Positions 28,601 to 37,683 are shown, counted from the first letter of the stretch. The stretch is 64,000 nt of DNA from Gordonia aichiensis NBRC 108223 (GCF_000332975.1 NZ_BANR01000011.1:1-64000), one strand, 5' to 3'. Numbers and translations are program-made. Notes: a model not told the origin generated them from the letters alone.

Positions 28601-30218
28601 CGATGCTGGTGACGATTTCCTCGCGGATCGCGTCGAGCGGCGGGTTGGTCACCTGCGCGAAGAGCTGCTGGAAGTAGTCGAACAGCATGCGCGGCCGGGC
28701 CGACAACACGGCGATCGGCGTATCGGTGCCCATCGAGCCGATCGCTTCGGCACCGGTCTTCGCCATGGGTGCCACGAGAAGGTTGAGTTCCTCGATGGTG
28801 TAACCGAAGACCAACTGGCGCAACGTGACCCGATGATGGGACATGTGCTCGTGCGGCAGCGCCTTGACCTTGTCGATGTGGACGAGACCCTTCTCGAGCC
28901 ACTCCGCATACGGGTGCTCGGCGGCCAGTTCGTCCTTGATCTCCTCGTCGTCGACGATGCGCCCCGCAGCGGTGTCGACGAGGAACATGCGGCCGGGCTG
29001 CAGCCGCATCTTCTGGACCACGTCGGCCTGGTCGATGTCGAGGACACCGACCTCCGACGCCATCACGACGAGGCCGTCCTTGGTCACCCAGATTCGGCTG
29101 GGGCGCAGACCATTTCGGTCGAGCACCGCTCCGACGACGGTGCCGTCGGTGAAGCACACCGACGCCGGTCCGTCCCATGGCTCCATGAGCGCCGCGTGAT
29201 ACTCGTAGAACGCGCGGTGCTCTGGTTTCATGGCCTCCTGACGCTCCCAGGCCTCCGGGATCATCATCAGCACCGCGTGCGGCAGGCTGCGGCCACCGAG
29301 ATGCAGCATCTCGAGTACTTCGTCGAAGCGTGCCGTGTCCGATGCGCCCGGCGTACACACCGGGAAGATCTTCTGCGCTGCGCCGTCGCCGAACAGCGAG
29401 GTGTCGATCAGTGCCTCGCGGGCACGCATCCAGTTCTCGTTGCCGGTGACGGTGTTGATCTCACCGTTGTGGGCGACCCGGCGGAAGGGATGGGCCAGCG
29501 GCCACGAGGGGAAGGTGTTGGTGGAGAACCGCGAGTGCACGAGTCCCAGCGCGCTCTCCACCCGGGAGTCCTGCAGGTCGAGATAGAACTCGCGCAGCTG
29601 CGGCGTGGTGAGCATGCCCTTGTAGACGAAGGTCGTGCCCGACAGGCTCGGGAAGTAGACGGTCTCGCGGCCCGGGCCGTCGGCACCGGCGCCCTTGTTG
29701 CCGAGCTCGTGCTGGACACGCTTGCGCACGACGAATGCCTTGCGCTCGAGTTCCATGCCCGACGCTCCGGCGAGGAACACCTGGCGGAAGGTCGGCATCG
29801 CGTCGCGGGCGAGCGCACCGAGTCCGTTCTCGTTGGTGGGTACCTCACGCCAGCCGAGCACCGACAGACCCTCGGACTCGATGATCTTCTCGACACCCTC
29901 GGCCGCCGTCGCGGCGTCGTTCGAGCCCTGCGGCAGGAATGCGATGCCGGTGGCGTAACTGCCCTCCTCGGGCAACTCGAAGTCGACGACCTCGCGCAGG
30001 AAGCGGTCGGGAACCTGGATCATGATGCCCGCACCGTCGCCGGTGTTCGGCTCAGCGCCCGCGGCACCGCGATGCTCGAGGTTGATCAGCGCCGTGATGG
30101 CCTTGTCGACGATGTCGCGGCTGCGCCGACCGTGCATATCGACGACAAACGCGACACCGCACGAATCGTGCTCGTTGGCCGGGTCATAGAGCCCAACGGG
30201 GCCCGGAGCGTGCTTCAT
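25635..30218 (-). CDS. gltB: Glutamate synthase large subunit
   Basis: The 1527-residue subunit makes glutamate from glutamine and 2-oxoglutarate. The class II glutaminase domain begins after a 19-residue propeptide at Cys20 ([13 protein letters not shown]). A central domain follows, then the FMN/synthase domain ([30 protein letters not shown]) with the 3Fe-4S cysteines in [16 protein letters not shown], and the C-terminal beta-helix ([19 protein letters not shown]). Full length. GAGG lies 8 bases before the ATG. It is the first gene of the gltBD operon and is divergent from a two-component system. Confidence 0.97.
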   Translation of the reverse strand: MKHAPGPVGLYDPANEHDSCGVAFVVDMHGRRSRDIVDKAITALINLEHRGAAGAEPNTGDGAGIMIQVPDRFLREVVDFELPEEGSYATGIAFLPQGSNDAATAAEGVEKIIESEGLSVLGWREVPTNENGLGALARDAMPTFRQVFLAGASGMELERKAFVVRKRVQHELGNKGAGADGPGRETVYFPSLSGTTFVYKGMLTTPQLREFYLDLQDSRVESALGLVHSRFSTNTFPSWPLAHPFRRVAHNGEINTVTGNENWMRAREALIDTSLFGDGAAQKIFPVCTPGASDTARFDEVLEMLHLGGRSLPHAVLMMIPEAWERQEAMKPEHRAFYEYHAALMEPWDGPASVCFTDGTVVGAVLDRNGLRPSRIWVTKDGLVVMASEVGVLDIDQADVVQKMRLQPGRMFLVDTAAGRIVDDEEIKDELAAEHPYAEWLEKGLVHIDKVKALPHEHMSHHRVTLRQLVFGYTIEELNLLVAPMAKTGAEAIGSMGTDTPIAVLSARPRMLFDYFQQLFAQVTNPPLDAIREEIVTSIGGTIGSEADLLHPGPESCRQIVLPSPVLDNDTLAKLVRINDDDALPDFRSIQIHGLYPVAEGGAGLRKALDEIRAKVSAAIDDGVSLVVLSDRESDETLAPIPSLLLTAAVHHHLVRERKRTRVGLIVESGDCREVHHVATLVGFGAAAVNPYMAFESIEDMVERGMLGDIDFETARTNYIKAAGKGVLKVMSKMGISTVASYTGAQLFQVIGLDQSCVDEYFSGMNSQLGGVGLDEIAADVATRHSLAFSERPSERAHRELPVGGEYQWRREGEYHLFNPDTVFKLQHSTRTGQYKVFKEYTKMVDDQSARMATLRGLFDFNFGDRDPIPIEKVEPASEIVKRFSTGAMSFGSISAEAHETLAIAMNRLGGRSNSGEGGEDPRRFHHDENGDWRRSAIKQVASGRFGVTSHYLSNCTDIQIKMAQGAKPGEGGQLPPHKVYPWVAEVRGSTPGVGLISPPPHHDIYSIEDLAQLIHDLKNANPQARVHVKLVSELGVGTVAAGVSKAHADVVLISGHDGGTGASPLTSLKHAGAPWEIGLAETQQTLLLNGLRDRISVQVDGQLKTGRDVVVGALLGAEEFGFATAPLVVSGCVMMRVCHLDTCPVGVATQNPLLRERFTGKPEFVENFFMFIAEEVRELLARLGFRTLQEAVGHVEALDTTKALAHWKSSKAGKLDLSPILSMPESPFMNQDLYCSGVQDHGLEKALDQQLIAQSREAIDHGTRVSFTSKITNVNRTVGTMLGHEVTKTHGAQGLPEGTIIIDFTGSAGNSFGAFVPKGITLRLEGDANDFVGKGLSGGRIVVRPPANAAEGFVAEDNIIAGNVIGFGATKGKIFLRGVVGERFCVRNSGATAVVEGVGDHGCEYMTGGRVVVLGDTGRNFAAGMSGGIAYVYDPQNNLPSNLNPELVDLEPLDDDDIEFLSGIIGEHRGETASPIAAAILDDWDNTQKSFAKVMPRDFKRVLAAIDAAEKTGRDVNEAIMEAARG

Positions 30219-30582
30219 GTATTCGCCTCACTAGGTGCGCGACATTGCGCAGAGTTGTCACCCGTATTCGTCGTGGACAGCAGCGCACCCGAACCAACAG
30301 AATCGACCCTCATCGTGGGCTGACCTGGGCTGATCCTGTGATCGCTTGGCGGCTGCCTCGTGCCAGCGCCGTTGCTGGCGGGGGTGCGCCGACCCTGCGA
30401 TCGCGCTGACACCCCACTGCTTCATGAGCATTGTCGGATATTTTCTCACGGGGGGTGCCCAGTATCGAAATCCGGCTACCACATCGACGCTGAAAATGCA
30501 GGATACGCGCGACAAACACGGGTTCTCGGGCCGCTACGTGTATCGCGGACTCACAACGACGTCGGACGCCTATTCTGAGCCG
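30219..30582. promoter_or_regulatory. Divergent intergenic region gltB / response regulator
   Basis: The 364 bases hold no gene I can support. An open frame from 30346 runs into the response regulator but has no codon bias of a real N-terminus. The gltB leader must lie here. A TATTCT hexamer at 30571-30576 is a possible -10 element, placed so that transcription would begin at or next to the GTG at 30583, that is a leaderless message. No riboswitch fold is evident by eye. Confidence 0.4.
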
Positions 30583-31221
30583 GTGGAATCGCTTGTGACG
30601 GCCGTGGTCGTCGATGATCACCCGTTCTTTCGTGACGGCATATCCCGCGGACTCACCCAGAGCGGCCGCGTCCGGGTGGTCGGCGAGGCGGGTGACGGCC
30701 CCGCGGGCCTCGAGCTGATCCGCGATGAGCGACCCGACGTCGCGGTCGTCGACTATCAGATGCCGGGGCTGACAGGCGTCGACGTCGCGCATGCCGTCAC
30801 CCGTGACGGGCTACCGACGCGCGTCCTGCTGCTGTCCGCAGTCACCGACGCCCCGATCGTCTTTGCCGCACTGGAGAAGGGCGCAGCGGGATACCTGAGC
30901 AAGGAGTCGGGGCGCGATGAGATCGTCGGAGCCGTCACACGGGTCGCCAAGGGCGAGACGGTGGTCCCCGCCGAACTGGCAGCGGGACTCGTCGGTGAGA
31001 TCAGGGCACATGCCCGGGGAGACGGACCCACCCTGAGTGAGCGCGAGCGGCAGGTACTCGAGGGATTCGCGCGCGGTCTGTCCATTCCGCAGGTTGCGGG
31101 AGAACTCTTCATCGGCGCATCCACGGTCAAGACACATGCGCAGCACCTCTACGAGAAGCTCGGGGTGTCCGACCGCGCCGCGGCCGTCGCCGAGGCGATG
31201 CGTCGCGGCCTGCTCGAATGA
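30583..31221 (+). CDS. NarL/LuxR-type response regulator
   Basis: A 212-residue regulator. Receiver domain: VVVDDHPFFRDG, phospho-acceptor Asp in VAVVDYQMPGLTG, Ser/Thr in LLLSAVTD, Lys in GYLSKESG. C-terminal HTH: LSERERQVLEGFARG and GASTVKTHAQHLYEKL. The GTG at 30583 directly follows a possible -10 box; a second GTG at 30595 with GGTGGA before it is an equally possible start (208 residues). It is coupled by an ATGA overlap to its kinase. Target genes cannot be read from the sequence. Confidence 0.9.
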   Translation: MESLVTAVVVDDHPFFRDGISRGLTQSGRVRVVGEAGDGPAGLELIRDERPDVAVVDYQMPGLTGVDVAHAVTRDGLPTRVLLLSAVTDAPIVFAALEKGAAGYLSKESGRDEIVGAVTRVAKGETVVPAELAAGLVGEIRAHARGDGPTLSERERQVLEGFARGLSIPQVAGELFIGASTVKTHAQHLYEKLGVSDRAAAVAEAMRRGLLE

Positions 31222-32483
31222 TCATGCGGGGGAAGACGACCGCGGGTCCACTCCTGGGCCTGACCGAGTTGGTCGACGAGCCCCACATCTCCGAGATCCT
31301 CGTCGACCACGCGCTACGCGGCATTCGCGTGCAGGTGGTGCTGCGCATGCTGCTCGCGGTGTTCGTGCTCGCCACGGTGTTGCTCGACCCGCCCGCCGAC
31401 GGAGCCGCGCTCTGCATCGTCGTCGCGGTGCTCTACGCGGTCTGGTGCGCGGTCGGACTCATCGCGGTCTCCCGGATCCGGATCGGGATGATCCGGTTCG
31501 CGTGGCTCGCGCTCTTCGTCGATCTCGCTGTGCTGGTGGTCCTTGCGGTCGTCGCGAGCCGCTCCGACCAGACGAGTTGGACCTCTGACGTCCTCGTCAA
31601 CGGGTTCGTCGTCGTGCCGATGATCGCCGCGACCCAACTGCGACCGAAAATCTGTGCGCTGGTTGTCGTCCCGACCGTCGTCGTCTACTTCATCGCGAGC
31701 GCACTGGCCCGTGTCCCCAACGGGGAGCCGTGGTCTCTGATCGCGATGCGCACGTGGGTCGTCGCGACTCTCGGTCTGGGCGCGGTGATGCTCTCGACCG
31801 TTCAGCGTTCGAGGGTCTCGACCATCGGAACACTTGCGGCACAACGTGCTCGACTGCTCGACGACACCGTGCGCATCGAGGAGCGGGAGCGTCGAGAACT
31901 GGCCGAGCATCTCCACGACGGCGCGCTGCAGTATGTGCTGGGCGCACGACAGGAGCTCGACTCGGTGCGCGCCGGTGCCGACCCCGGCGCACTCGACAGA
32001 GCCGACGACGCGCTCCGCGAAGCGTCGCGACTACTGCGCTCGACCCTGGGCGAACTGCACCCCGCGGTGCTCGAACAAGCGGGGCTCGCCGCCGCGATCA
32101 CCGACCTCGCGGTCTCGGTGGAACGCCGCACGGCGCTGCGTATCTCGGTCGACACCGTGGGCTGGCCCGCCGAGCTGCGCACCACGTCGGACCCGATGCT
32201 GTTCGCCGCGGCACGCGAGCTGCTCACGAACGTTGTCAAGCACGCCGACGCGCGCAACGTCGAGCTGTCGGTCGAATTCGACGATGGGATGGCCAGGGTC
32301 GTCGTCGTCGATGACGGGCGTGGCGTCGACGACGCAATGCTCGACCGGAGAGTCGCCGAGGGGCACATCGGGCTGGTGGCGCGGCGTGTGCGCCTCGAAC
32401 AGCAGGGCGGCTCCTTGACCGTCACCCGACGCCCCGGTGGTGGTACCGCCGCGATCGCCGAGGTACCGGCAACCAGCGCGTAG
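31218..32483 (+). CDS. Sensor histidine kinase, HisKA_3 type
   Basis: The 421-residue partner of the preceding regulator. About six membrane segments lie between residues 38 and 195. The phospho-acceptor His is in RRELAEHLHDGALQYV. The HATPase domain has ARELLTNVVKHADA, VVVDDGRGVDDAM and the G-rich end GGSLTVTRRPGGG. There is no large extracytoplasmic domain. The ATG at 31218 overlaps the regulator stop. It ends 17 bases from the convergent DUF2254 gene. Confidence 0.9.
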   Translation: MIMRGKTTAGPLLGLTELVDEPHISEILVDHALRGIRVQVVLRMLLAVFVLATVLLDPPADGAALCIVVAVLYAVWCAVGLIAVSRIRIGMIRFAWLALFVDLAVLVVLAVVASRSDQTSWTSDVLVNGFVVVPMIAATQLRPKICALVVVPTVVVYFIASALARVPNGEPWSLIAMRTWVVATLGLGAVMLSTVQRSRVSTIGTLAAQRARLLDDTVRIEERERRELAEHLHDGALQYVLGARQELDSVRAGADPGALDRADDALREASRLLRSTLGELHPAVLEQAGLAAAITDLAVSVERRTALRISVDTVGWPAELRTTSDPMLFAAARELLTNVVKHADARNVELSVEFDDGMARVVVVDDGRGVDDAMLDRRVAEGHIGLVARRVRLEQQGGSLTVTRRPGGGTAAIAEVPATSA

Positions 32484-32500
32484 GACAAGGTAGGGTCCGC

Positions 32501-34648
32501 TCACTCGAGCGTCGAGCCGCGCTCCGACCCATAGCCCTGTCGGTCCGGTTCCGATGCCAGGCGGCGGTCCAACGCGATCGGCCACTCGTGGCCGACCTGC
32601 TCGTCGAGCGCTTCGAGTCGCGCAAGGATGGGCGACTGCTGGTCAGCGGAGCACTGTCCGGCCACGGTGACGAACAGTGCCCGCAGCCGACGGTGCACCT
32701 GTGCCTGCCCGTGACTGTGTCGGCGTATCTCGTCGGTGCCGATCGCAACATAGTCCGCCCAGGTGCGTCGGTAGCCGCGCACCGCAGGCGACCGCGTGAT
32801 CGCGTCTGCGTGGACGCGCGGCGCGAGCATCAACAGCAGGTCCTCGATGTGGTCGAGAGCCAGGACGACGGTGCTCGGATCGTTGCCCGCAGTAGAGATG
32901 GCCTTCAGCGCGATATCCGAGATGGCCTGCAGCGCGGCGACCGGACTCACCGACGGCTGATGTAGATCGCCGAACAGCAGGCACCGCAACACTTTGTATT
33001 CAGCGATCGGACCGCCGCGTGGTTGCCCGACCACCGCGATCACGCCGACGTTGTGCGGCACGTTGTCGCCGACCATCACGAGCAGATCGAACCGCACGCC
33101 CCACGTCGCGGCGTAGCGTTCGAGCATCGGCACGTTGACCGCGAGGAGGACTCGGCCTCTGGACCCGAACTCGCGCAGCGTGATGACGTGCCTCGGTTCG
33201 TCATCGAAGGTCCTGTCGGGCGTCGTCCGCGCTGTCGCCACCCGGGCGTGTGTCGCCGGATAGAGGCGTCGAATCGAGGCCCGGCCGTCAGCCGCAATCC
33301 ATCTCATCAACTGTGCGACGTTGAGAACCGAACCGACCTTGGCGATCAGCGCGATGAAGAGCATCGCAGAGACCACGGTCAAGAAGGCAGCGATCGCGGT
33401 CGACGCGCCGGGAGTCCCGTCGTCGGGGCCCGACAGTGCGAGATCCATCGCGACGATCACACTGAACACGAATGTCGCGAGAAAGAACCCGATGGACCAG
33501 CGCATCACCGGTTCGCGCTGCAGCATCGGGATGACACGGACCGAGATCTGCGACGCGCCGAATTGCATCGCGAGCGTCACCGCGGTGAACACCAAACCGG
33601 TGAGAGTGGCCGTGGCACCGGCGATCACGCCCAGCACGGTCGCCAGTGTTCCCGAGTCGACGTCGAGACCGAGATTCTCGTCGATCGTGATGCACAGGAC
33701 CGCCGCGACGATCGCGCACACCACGAGTACGACGGGAAGCCGCCACGTGGGGACGACGCGCAGTCGACGCCGTGTCCGTCGCCATCGCACCGCCGTCGCA
33801 ACCCTGCTGGGGACGGTGACCTCTGCAGGTGTGGTCACAGGCGATTCCGTGCCGATGCCTTCGGTCAGCACGTCCGGCGGCCGGTCGGGCACGCCGAATC
33901 TGCCCGCGAGCGCCTCCTGCACGACGATCTTCCACCGGATCAGCGGTTCACGAAGCCGCTGTTCACGACGTACCGCCTTGTCGTACTTACCCTCTCGAGT
34001 GCCGTAGAACCACCGCGCCCACGGCGACGATGGGCGCGCGATCCGAATCGCGCCGACAACGAGCAGAACCGGAATGAACATCCCGACCAGACCGGTCCAC
34101 AGCTTGCCCTTTGCGAGTGTGATGGCCGCCAGGACGACGTTCACCGCGATACCCGCGACCACCACGATCCGTGCCGCAACATTGGGATCGTCTCTGAATT
34201 CGTCTGCGGCCGAGGTGAGATCGAGTGGGCGGAACCCCATCAGGAACAAGGCCCCGATCGCGATGGCGACGAACACGGCGTCGACCGACGCCCTGCCCTC
34301 CTTCTCCCAGTAGACGTCTCGCAGATGCAGGATGAGTGCGAACTCGTCGAGGACGAGAGCGCACCCCACCCCGAATACTGCGGCCAGCACGCAGTCGGCG
34401 ATCGGGGTGTCGAAGCGCGCCACAGCGATCAGACCGAAACCCGACAACACCATGACGATCACGCCGAAGAACTCGTGATGCAGGTGGAGGCCACCCGGAG
34501 CCACATTGCCGGGCCACCAACTCACTTCGGCGCGGATCAACCGCACACTGATCCTGATGAACAGGAAGGTCACGATGAACGCGATGAGGAACAGGAACAG
34601 CGGAAGACGGCCCGGCTCAACGATCGAATGATGGAACCAGGCCGTCAT
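32501..34648 (-). CDS. Fusion of a membrane domain (HLHHEFFG type) with a DUF2254 membrane protein
   Basis: The 715-residue protein has two parts. Residues about 1-220 form a membrane domain of seven or so helices with GGLHLHHEFFGVIV and DEFALILHLRDVYWEKEGR, a conserved His/Asp/Glu-rich pattern seen in stand-alone actinobacterial membrane proteins. A basic linker (about 220-305) leads to a DUF2254-like region: four helices (RLPVVLVVCAIVAAVLCITI onwards, TLTGLVFTAVTLAMQFGASQ) and a C-terminal soluble part ending near VLALDHIEDLLLMLAPR. The function of DUF2254 is unknown. The ATG at 34648 overlaps the previous small ORF by four bases. Confidence 0.78.
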   Translation of the reverse strand: MTAWFHHSIVEPGRLPLFLFLIAFIVTFLFIRISVRLIRAEVSWWPGNVAPGGLHLHHEFFGVIVMVLSGFGLIAVARFDTPIADCVLAAVFGVGCALVLDEFALILHLRDVYWEKEGRASVDAVFVAIAIGALFLMGFRPLDLTSAADEFRDDPNVAARIVVVAGIAVNVVLAAITLAKGKLWTGLVGMFIPVLLVVGAIRIARPSSPWARWFYGTREGKYDKAVRREQRLREPLIRWKIVVQEALAGRFGVPDRPPDVLTEGIGTESPVTTPAEVTVPSRVATAVRWRRTRRRLRVVPTWRLPVVLVVCAIVAAVLCITIDENLGLDVDSGTLATVLGVIAGATATLTGLVFTAVTLAMQFGASQISVRVIPMLQREPVMRWSIGFFLATFVFSVIVAMDLALSGPDDGTPGASTAIAAFLTVVSAMLFIALIAKVGSVLNVAQLMRWIAADGRASIRRLYPATHARVATARTTPDRTFDDEPRHVITLREFGSRGRVLLAVNVPMLERYAATWGVRFDLLVMVGDNVPHNVGVIAVVGQPRGGPIAEYKVLRCLLFGDLHQPSVSPVAALQAISDIALKAISTAGNDPSTVVLALDHIEDLLLMLAPRVHADAITRSPAVRGYRRTWADYVAIGTDEIRRHSHGQAQVHRRLRALFVTVAGQCSADQQSPILARLEALDEQVGHEWPIALDRRLASEPDRQGYGSERGSTLE

Positions 34649-34806
34649 CGCAGCGCCTTCGCCTGCGCCCACAACGTCGTCTCGATGTCGATGAGCCTAC
34701 TGCCGATGCTGCCGCCTGCAGGGGCGATCACCGACAACACGGCAGCCGAAAGCACGAGGGCCGCGACCACAGTGGCCACGGCCGTCGTGCGCTCGACGTC
34801 GCTCAG
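34645..34806 (-). CDS. 53-residue membrane protein apparently starting at CTG
   Basis: This frame encodes (M)SDVERTTAVATVVAALVL and then SAAVLSVIAPAGG, a membrane helix, ending SRLIDIETTLWAQAKALR. It has no ATG, GTG or TTG, yet 45 of 52 sense codons after the first end in G or C, as in real genes here. It ends in an ATGA overlap with the DUF2254 gene. Its only plausible start is CTG at 34806-34804, which forms a CTGA overlap with the stop of the preceding repeat protein, mirroring the ATGA coupling used elsewhere in the window. A frameshift joining it to the preceding gene is the alternative. Confidence 0.6.
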   Translation of the reverse strand: MSDVERTTAVATVVAALVLSAAVLSVIAPAGGSIGSRLIDIETTLWAQAKALR

Positions 34807-35294
34807 GCTGCTGACGACATCGTCGTCGAGGAGCCGCTTGCACTCGTCGGAGTCGACGGCTGAGCGGGCGAGACGTCGTTCGTCGGAGTCGACGGCTGAG
34901 CGGGCGAGACGTTGTTCGTCGGAGTCGACGGCTGTGCAGGAGAGACATCGTTCGTCGGAGTCGACGGCTGTGCAGGAGAGACATCGTTCGTCGGAGTCGA
35001 CGGCTGTGCAGGAGAGACGTCGTTCGTCGGAGTCGACGGCACAGCAGGCGACACCGTACCGGTGCCGTTGGACGGCTGCGACGATCCGCCACCCGTCGAT
35101 GAGGATGCGCTGTACGGCGCGGTGGCGGCGTGCGTCGAACCTCCATGGCCGAGAATCAGCGCTCCGGCGATGACGGCGATGACAAGGGCCAGTCCTGCGA
35201 CGATTCCGACCACCAGCTTCCGGCGGCGGATGGGGTTCGTCGGAGCCACGGTGCCGGCGGTGGTGTTGATGCGGTCTTGAGCGGTGGTGAACAT
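34803..35294 (-). CDS. Membrane-anchored protein with 12-residue tandem repeats
   Basis: A 163-residue protein: short cytoplasmic basic N-terminus (NPIRRRKLVVG), one membrane helix (VVGIVAGLALVIAVIAGALI), then an extracytoplasmic tail with about six repeats of the pattern SPAQPSTPTNDV and a Ser-rich end. GAGGAAGTCACC precedes the ATG at 35294; an in-frame start at 35348 is less likely. It is the first gene of a three-gene coupled operon with the 53-residue protein and the DUF2254 fusion. The tail looks like a flexible envelope spacer; function unknown. Confidence 0.78.
   Translation of the reverse strand: MFTTAQDRINTTAGTVAPTNPIRRRKLVVGIVAGLALVIAVIAGALILGHGGSTHAATAPYSASSSTGGGSSQPSNGTGTVSPAVPSTPTNDVSPAQPSTPTNDVSPAQPSTPTNDVSPAQPSTPTNNVSPAQPSTPTNDVSPAQPSTPTSASGSSTTMSSAA
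34845..35060. repeat. Six tandem 36-bp units within the repeat-protein gene
   Basis: Units begin at 34845, 34881, 34917, 34953, 34989 and 35025, each opening with CGTCGGAGTCGACGGC. The inner four are nearly identical and the outer two diverge at one end. The period is twelve codons, so copy-number variation lengthens or shortens the protein without changing frame. Confidence 0.92.
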
Positions 35295-35474
35295 GGTGAC
35301 TTCCTCGAATCTCGGTCCCGCGACCGATGCTGTTTCCTTGAACACCATTGAGTCTGCTGCCGAAACCCCCTGTCCCCCATCCGCTGTGCGGTTGATCCGA
35401 TGGATGAGCGGTCATCCACCGATCGGGGGATGCGCGGGTGTCGATCTCTGCAGCATCCAGACACACGACCTGAG

Positions 35475-36296
35475 ATGCTGGAGGGCGTGAGCACACTCGT
35501 CTTCGTCCACGCCCACCCCGACGATGAGGGAACGGCCACCGCGGGAAGCATGATCCGTGCGTCGCGGGAGGGGCATAGAGTGGTCGTCGTCTACTGCACC
35601 GACGGCGATCCCGGCGACGTTCCCGACGATCTCGCACCCGGCGAGACGGTGGTGAGTAGACGACGCGGCGAGGCGGAGGCGTCGGCGGCGATCACCGGCA
35701 CCGCGCGCGTGGCGTGGCTCGGGTACGGCGACTCCGGGATGACCGGCTGGGCACAGAACGACGCCGACGGCGTCTTCTCGCGAGCACCCCTCGACGAAGC
35801 GGCTCGTCGTCTCGCCGACATCCTCGACGAGGAGGACGCCGACGTCGTCGTCGGCTACGACTGGCACGGCGGCTACGGCCATCCCGACCACGTCATGCTG
35901 CACCGCACCACCCGAGCTGCGACAGAACTCGCCGCCAAGCGGCCGCGTTATCTCGAAGTCACGATGAACCGTGACCTCATGCGGCAGTTGGTCGCTCTCG
36001 CTTCCGAATTGGGGATGACCGCCGGCATGGATCCGAGCGAAATGGACCCCGACACCGCAGGCGACGACGGCAATCCGATTGGGACACCCGAGGCCGAATT
36101 GCACTGGGCCGTCGACCTCGGCGACGACGTGACCGCCAAGCGTGAAGCGCTCGCCTGTCACGCCAGCCAGAGCGACGTTCGTCAGCTCCTGGCCCTACCC
36201 GCCGAGGTGTTTCCGTTCGTATTCGGCACCGAGCACTACATCGAACCCGGTCGGCCGCCCGGCATGGTGCGGGGTTGGTGGCTCGACCGGGTCTGA
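35475..36296 (+). CDS. PIG-L/LmbE-family zinc deacetylase
   Basis: The 273-residue enzyme has the metal motifs HAHPDDEGTATAG near the N-terminus and GYGHPDHVMLH in the middle, with WHGG just before, as in MshB/Mca-type N-acetylglucosamine deacetylases and amidases. These act in mycothiol synthesis or cleave mycothiol conjugates; which substrate applies here is undecided. The start could be the ATG at 35475 or the GTG at 35487, which has GGAGGG very close to it and gives the family-like start MSTLVFVHAHPDDE. It is divergent from the repeat-protein operon. Confidence 0.82.
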   Translation: MLEGVSTLVFVHAHPDDEGTATAGSMIRASREGHRVVVVYCTDGDPGDVPDDLAPGETVVSRRRGEAEASAAITGTARVAWLGYGDSGMTGWAQNDADGVFSRAPLDEAARRLADILDEEDADVVVGYDWHGGYGHPDHVMLHRTTRAATELAAKRPRYLEVTMNRDLMRQLVALASELGMTAGMDPSEMDPDTAGDDGNPIGTPEAELHWAVDLGDDVTAKREALACHASQSDVRQLLALPAEVFPFVFGTEHYIEPGRPPGMVRGWWLDRV

Positions 36297-36335
36297 TGCC
36301 TGGCTAGGTGACACGTACTGTGGGCCGCCCGGAGA

Positions 36336-37046
36336 CTAGGAGGACCCGAAGCTCGGCAGTTCGAAGCCGAGTGACCCGTTTCCGCCCTTGGAGACCGCGA
36401 AGTTGGTCGTGCAGCCGTGGAAGGTCACCTGGTCGACGTTGACCTTCGCGTCAGCCGTACCGCCCGGCTGGCTGGAAATTCCGTACAGGTCGACGACAGC
36501 CTTCTTGCCGTTCGAGTTCGCGGCCGCGATCAGGTCGCTCAAGGTCACGTTGTGTCCGCGCGCAATACCGGGCAGGTCCCGCGTCGCCCACCACTGATTC
36601 GACGACGCCGCGTCCACCTTGCCCGCATTATCGGGCGCCGACCACACCAGCGTCGCGAAGCCACTGGACTCACCGGTGTTGGCGCCGGTGATACGGATCT
36701 GCCAATTGGCATTGCCCGCAGACTTCTCGAAGCTGAGGGGCGTGTTCGCGATGTCGGCCAACGGCAGCTTGCCCGCCGAGTGATACGACGCCCGTTTCGG
36801 CTTCGATGCCGAGGTCTCCAACTGCAACGAGCCGTCGTCATCCACCGCCTTGGCGGACGTGATCTTGCCAGCCTGCCCGCGCTCGTCGGGCACACTGTTC
36901 CCCCAACCATTCGGACTGAACGGAGTGGAGATCCTGGCGCAGTTCGTCGACGACACCGGGGCGGCAGACGCGGTAGCGGGTATTGCGAATGTCGCGGCAC
37001 CCGCCACGGCTGCACACGCGACTGAGCAACTGATCTTGCGGTTCAT
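36336..37046 (-). CDS. Secreted protein, unknown function
   Basis: A 236-residue exported protein with a clear signal peptide (SCSVACAAVAGAATFAIPATASA, cleavage near ASA-AP). The mature part is rich in Asn, Ser, Gly and Trp with a beta-sandwich-like pattern (NANWQIRITGANTGESSGFA; NVDQVTFHGCTTNFAV) and two cysteines (NCARIS, HGCTTN) that could form a disulfide. GAGGAAGTACAG precedes the ATG. It resembles other actinobacterial secreted proteins of unknown role. Confidence 0.8.
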   Translation of the reverse strand: MNRKISCSVACAAVAGAATFAIPATASAAPVSSTNCARISTPFSPNGWGNSVPDERGQAGKITSAKAVDDDGSLQLETSASKPKRASYHSAGKLPLADIANTPLSFEKSAGNANWQIRITGANTGESSGFATLVWSAPDNAGKVDAASSNQWWATRDLPGIARGHNVTLSDLIAAANSNGKKAVVDLYGISSQPGGTADAKVNVDQVTFHGCTTNFAVSKGGNGSLGFELPSFGSS

Positions 37047-37188
37047 CTGTACTTCCTCTGTTCTGACTTTGTGTTCCCGACCACTTCGTCTCTGACGATG
37101 TGAGCAAGCTAGCAGACCAAAGGACCGACAATTGCAGCGAATACGAAATTGGACTCATCAGGCGGAGCGGAAACGAACGCCCGAGCGA

Positions 37189-37638
37189 TCAGGCGTCGAC
37201 GGAAGCCCCGGTCAGCGGCGGATTCGCCGCGAGAACCGCGTTCTCGTCCTCAGTGAAAGCCCTCGCGCGGGAGATGAACCGCACCCCTTCGGGAGCCTCG
37301 AGACTGAAGCCCGCGCCGCGCCCCTTCACCACGTCGAGAATCAGCTGGGTGTGCTTCCACAACTCGAACTGATCGCCGTTGATCCAGACCCGCACATTCG
37401 GCAGCGGCTCGGGCAGATCAATGGTTCCGACGAGGACATCGCGCTGGCCAACGCGGTAATCGCCCACCGGATAACACATGGGCGCCGACCCATCGCAGCA
37501 TCCGCCGGACTGGTGGATCATGAGCCCGCCGTGCAGCTCCGACAACTTGGTCAGGAGCTGCACGGCGGCGTCTGTGGCGATCACTCGATCGGGAACCTCC
37601 GCGTCGGCGGAAGGCGTGCTGGACTCTGCACTGCTCAT
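37189..37638 (-). CDS. DUF779 protein associated with acetaldehyde dehydrogenase
   Basis: The 149-residue protein shows the DUF779 core: LHGGLMIHQSGGCCDGSAPM, then GDYRVGQRDVLVG and WINGDQFELWKHTQLILDVV, with the conserved Cys pair. Genes of this family regularly lie beside exaC/aldA-type aldehyde dehydrogenases, as here. The start is one of two adjacent ATGs (37641, 37638); GAGAGG at 37645-37650 gives better spacing for 37638. A strong hairpin and an operator-like motif shared with the dehydrogenase promoter separate the two genes, so it may be transcribed on its own. Confidence 0.85.
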   Translation of the reverse strand: MSSAESSTPSADAEVPDRVIATDAAVQLLTKLSELHGGLMIHQSGGCCDGSAPMCYPVGDYRVGQRDVLVGTIDLPEPLPNVRVWINGDQFELWKHTQLILDVVKGRGAGFSLEAPEGVRFISRARAFTEDENAVLAANPPLTGASVDA

Positions 37639-37683
37639 CATGTACCTCTCACTGTGATCTGAACCACAGACTAGTCGCTTTCC

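Noticed and set aside
27048..30323. 1091-codon open frame on the + strand opposite gltB
   Set aside because: It is the antisense shadow of a complete, strongly conserved gltB; long antisense frames are expected in high-GC DNA.
30346..30582. Upstream extension of the second response regulator
   Set aside because: Codon bias is poor and the receiver domain starts right after the GTG at 30583.
34803..34860. Frameshift in the repeat gene as the explanation of the 53-residue segment
   Set aside because: Possible, but the CTGA stop/start overlap fits without assuming an error; kept as the alternative.
33023..35173. 716-codon open frame on the + strand
   Set aside because: Shadow of the DUF2254 fusion and the repeat gene; composition (Arg, His, Asp) is that of antisense translation.
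34807..35637. Long minus-strand frame through the 36-bp repeats read as one protein with the 53-residue segment
   Set aside because: In the repeat region the other frame gives a convincing anchor and Pro/Thr spacer with a good ribosome binding site; only the last 53 codons of this frame look coding.
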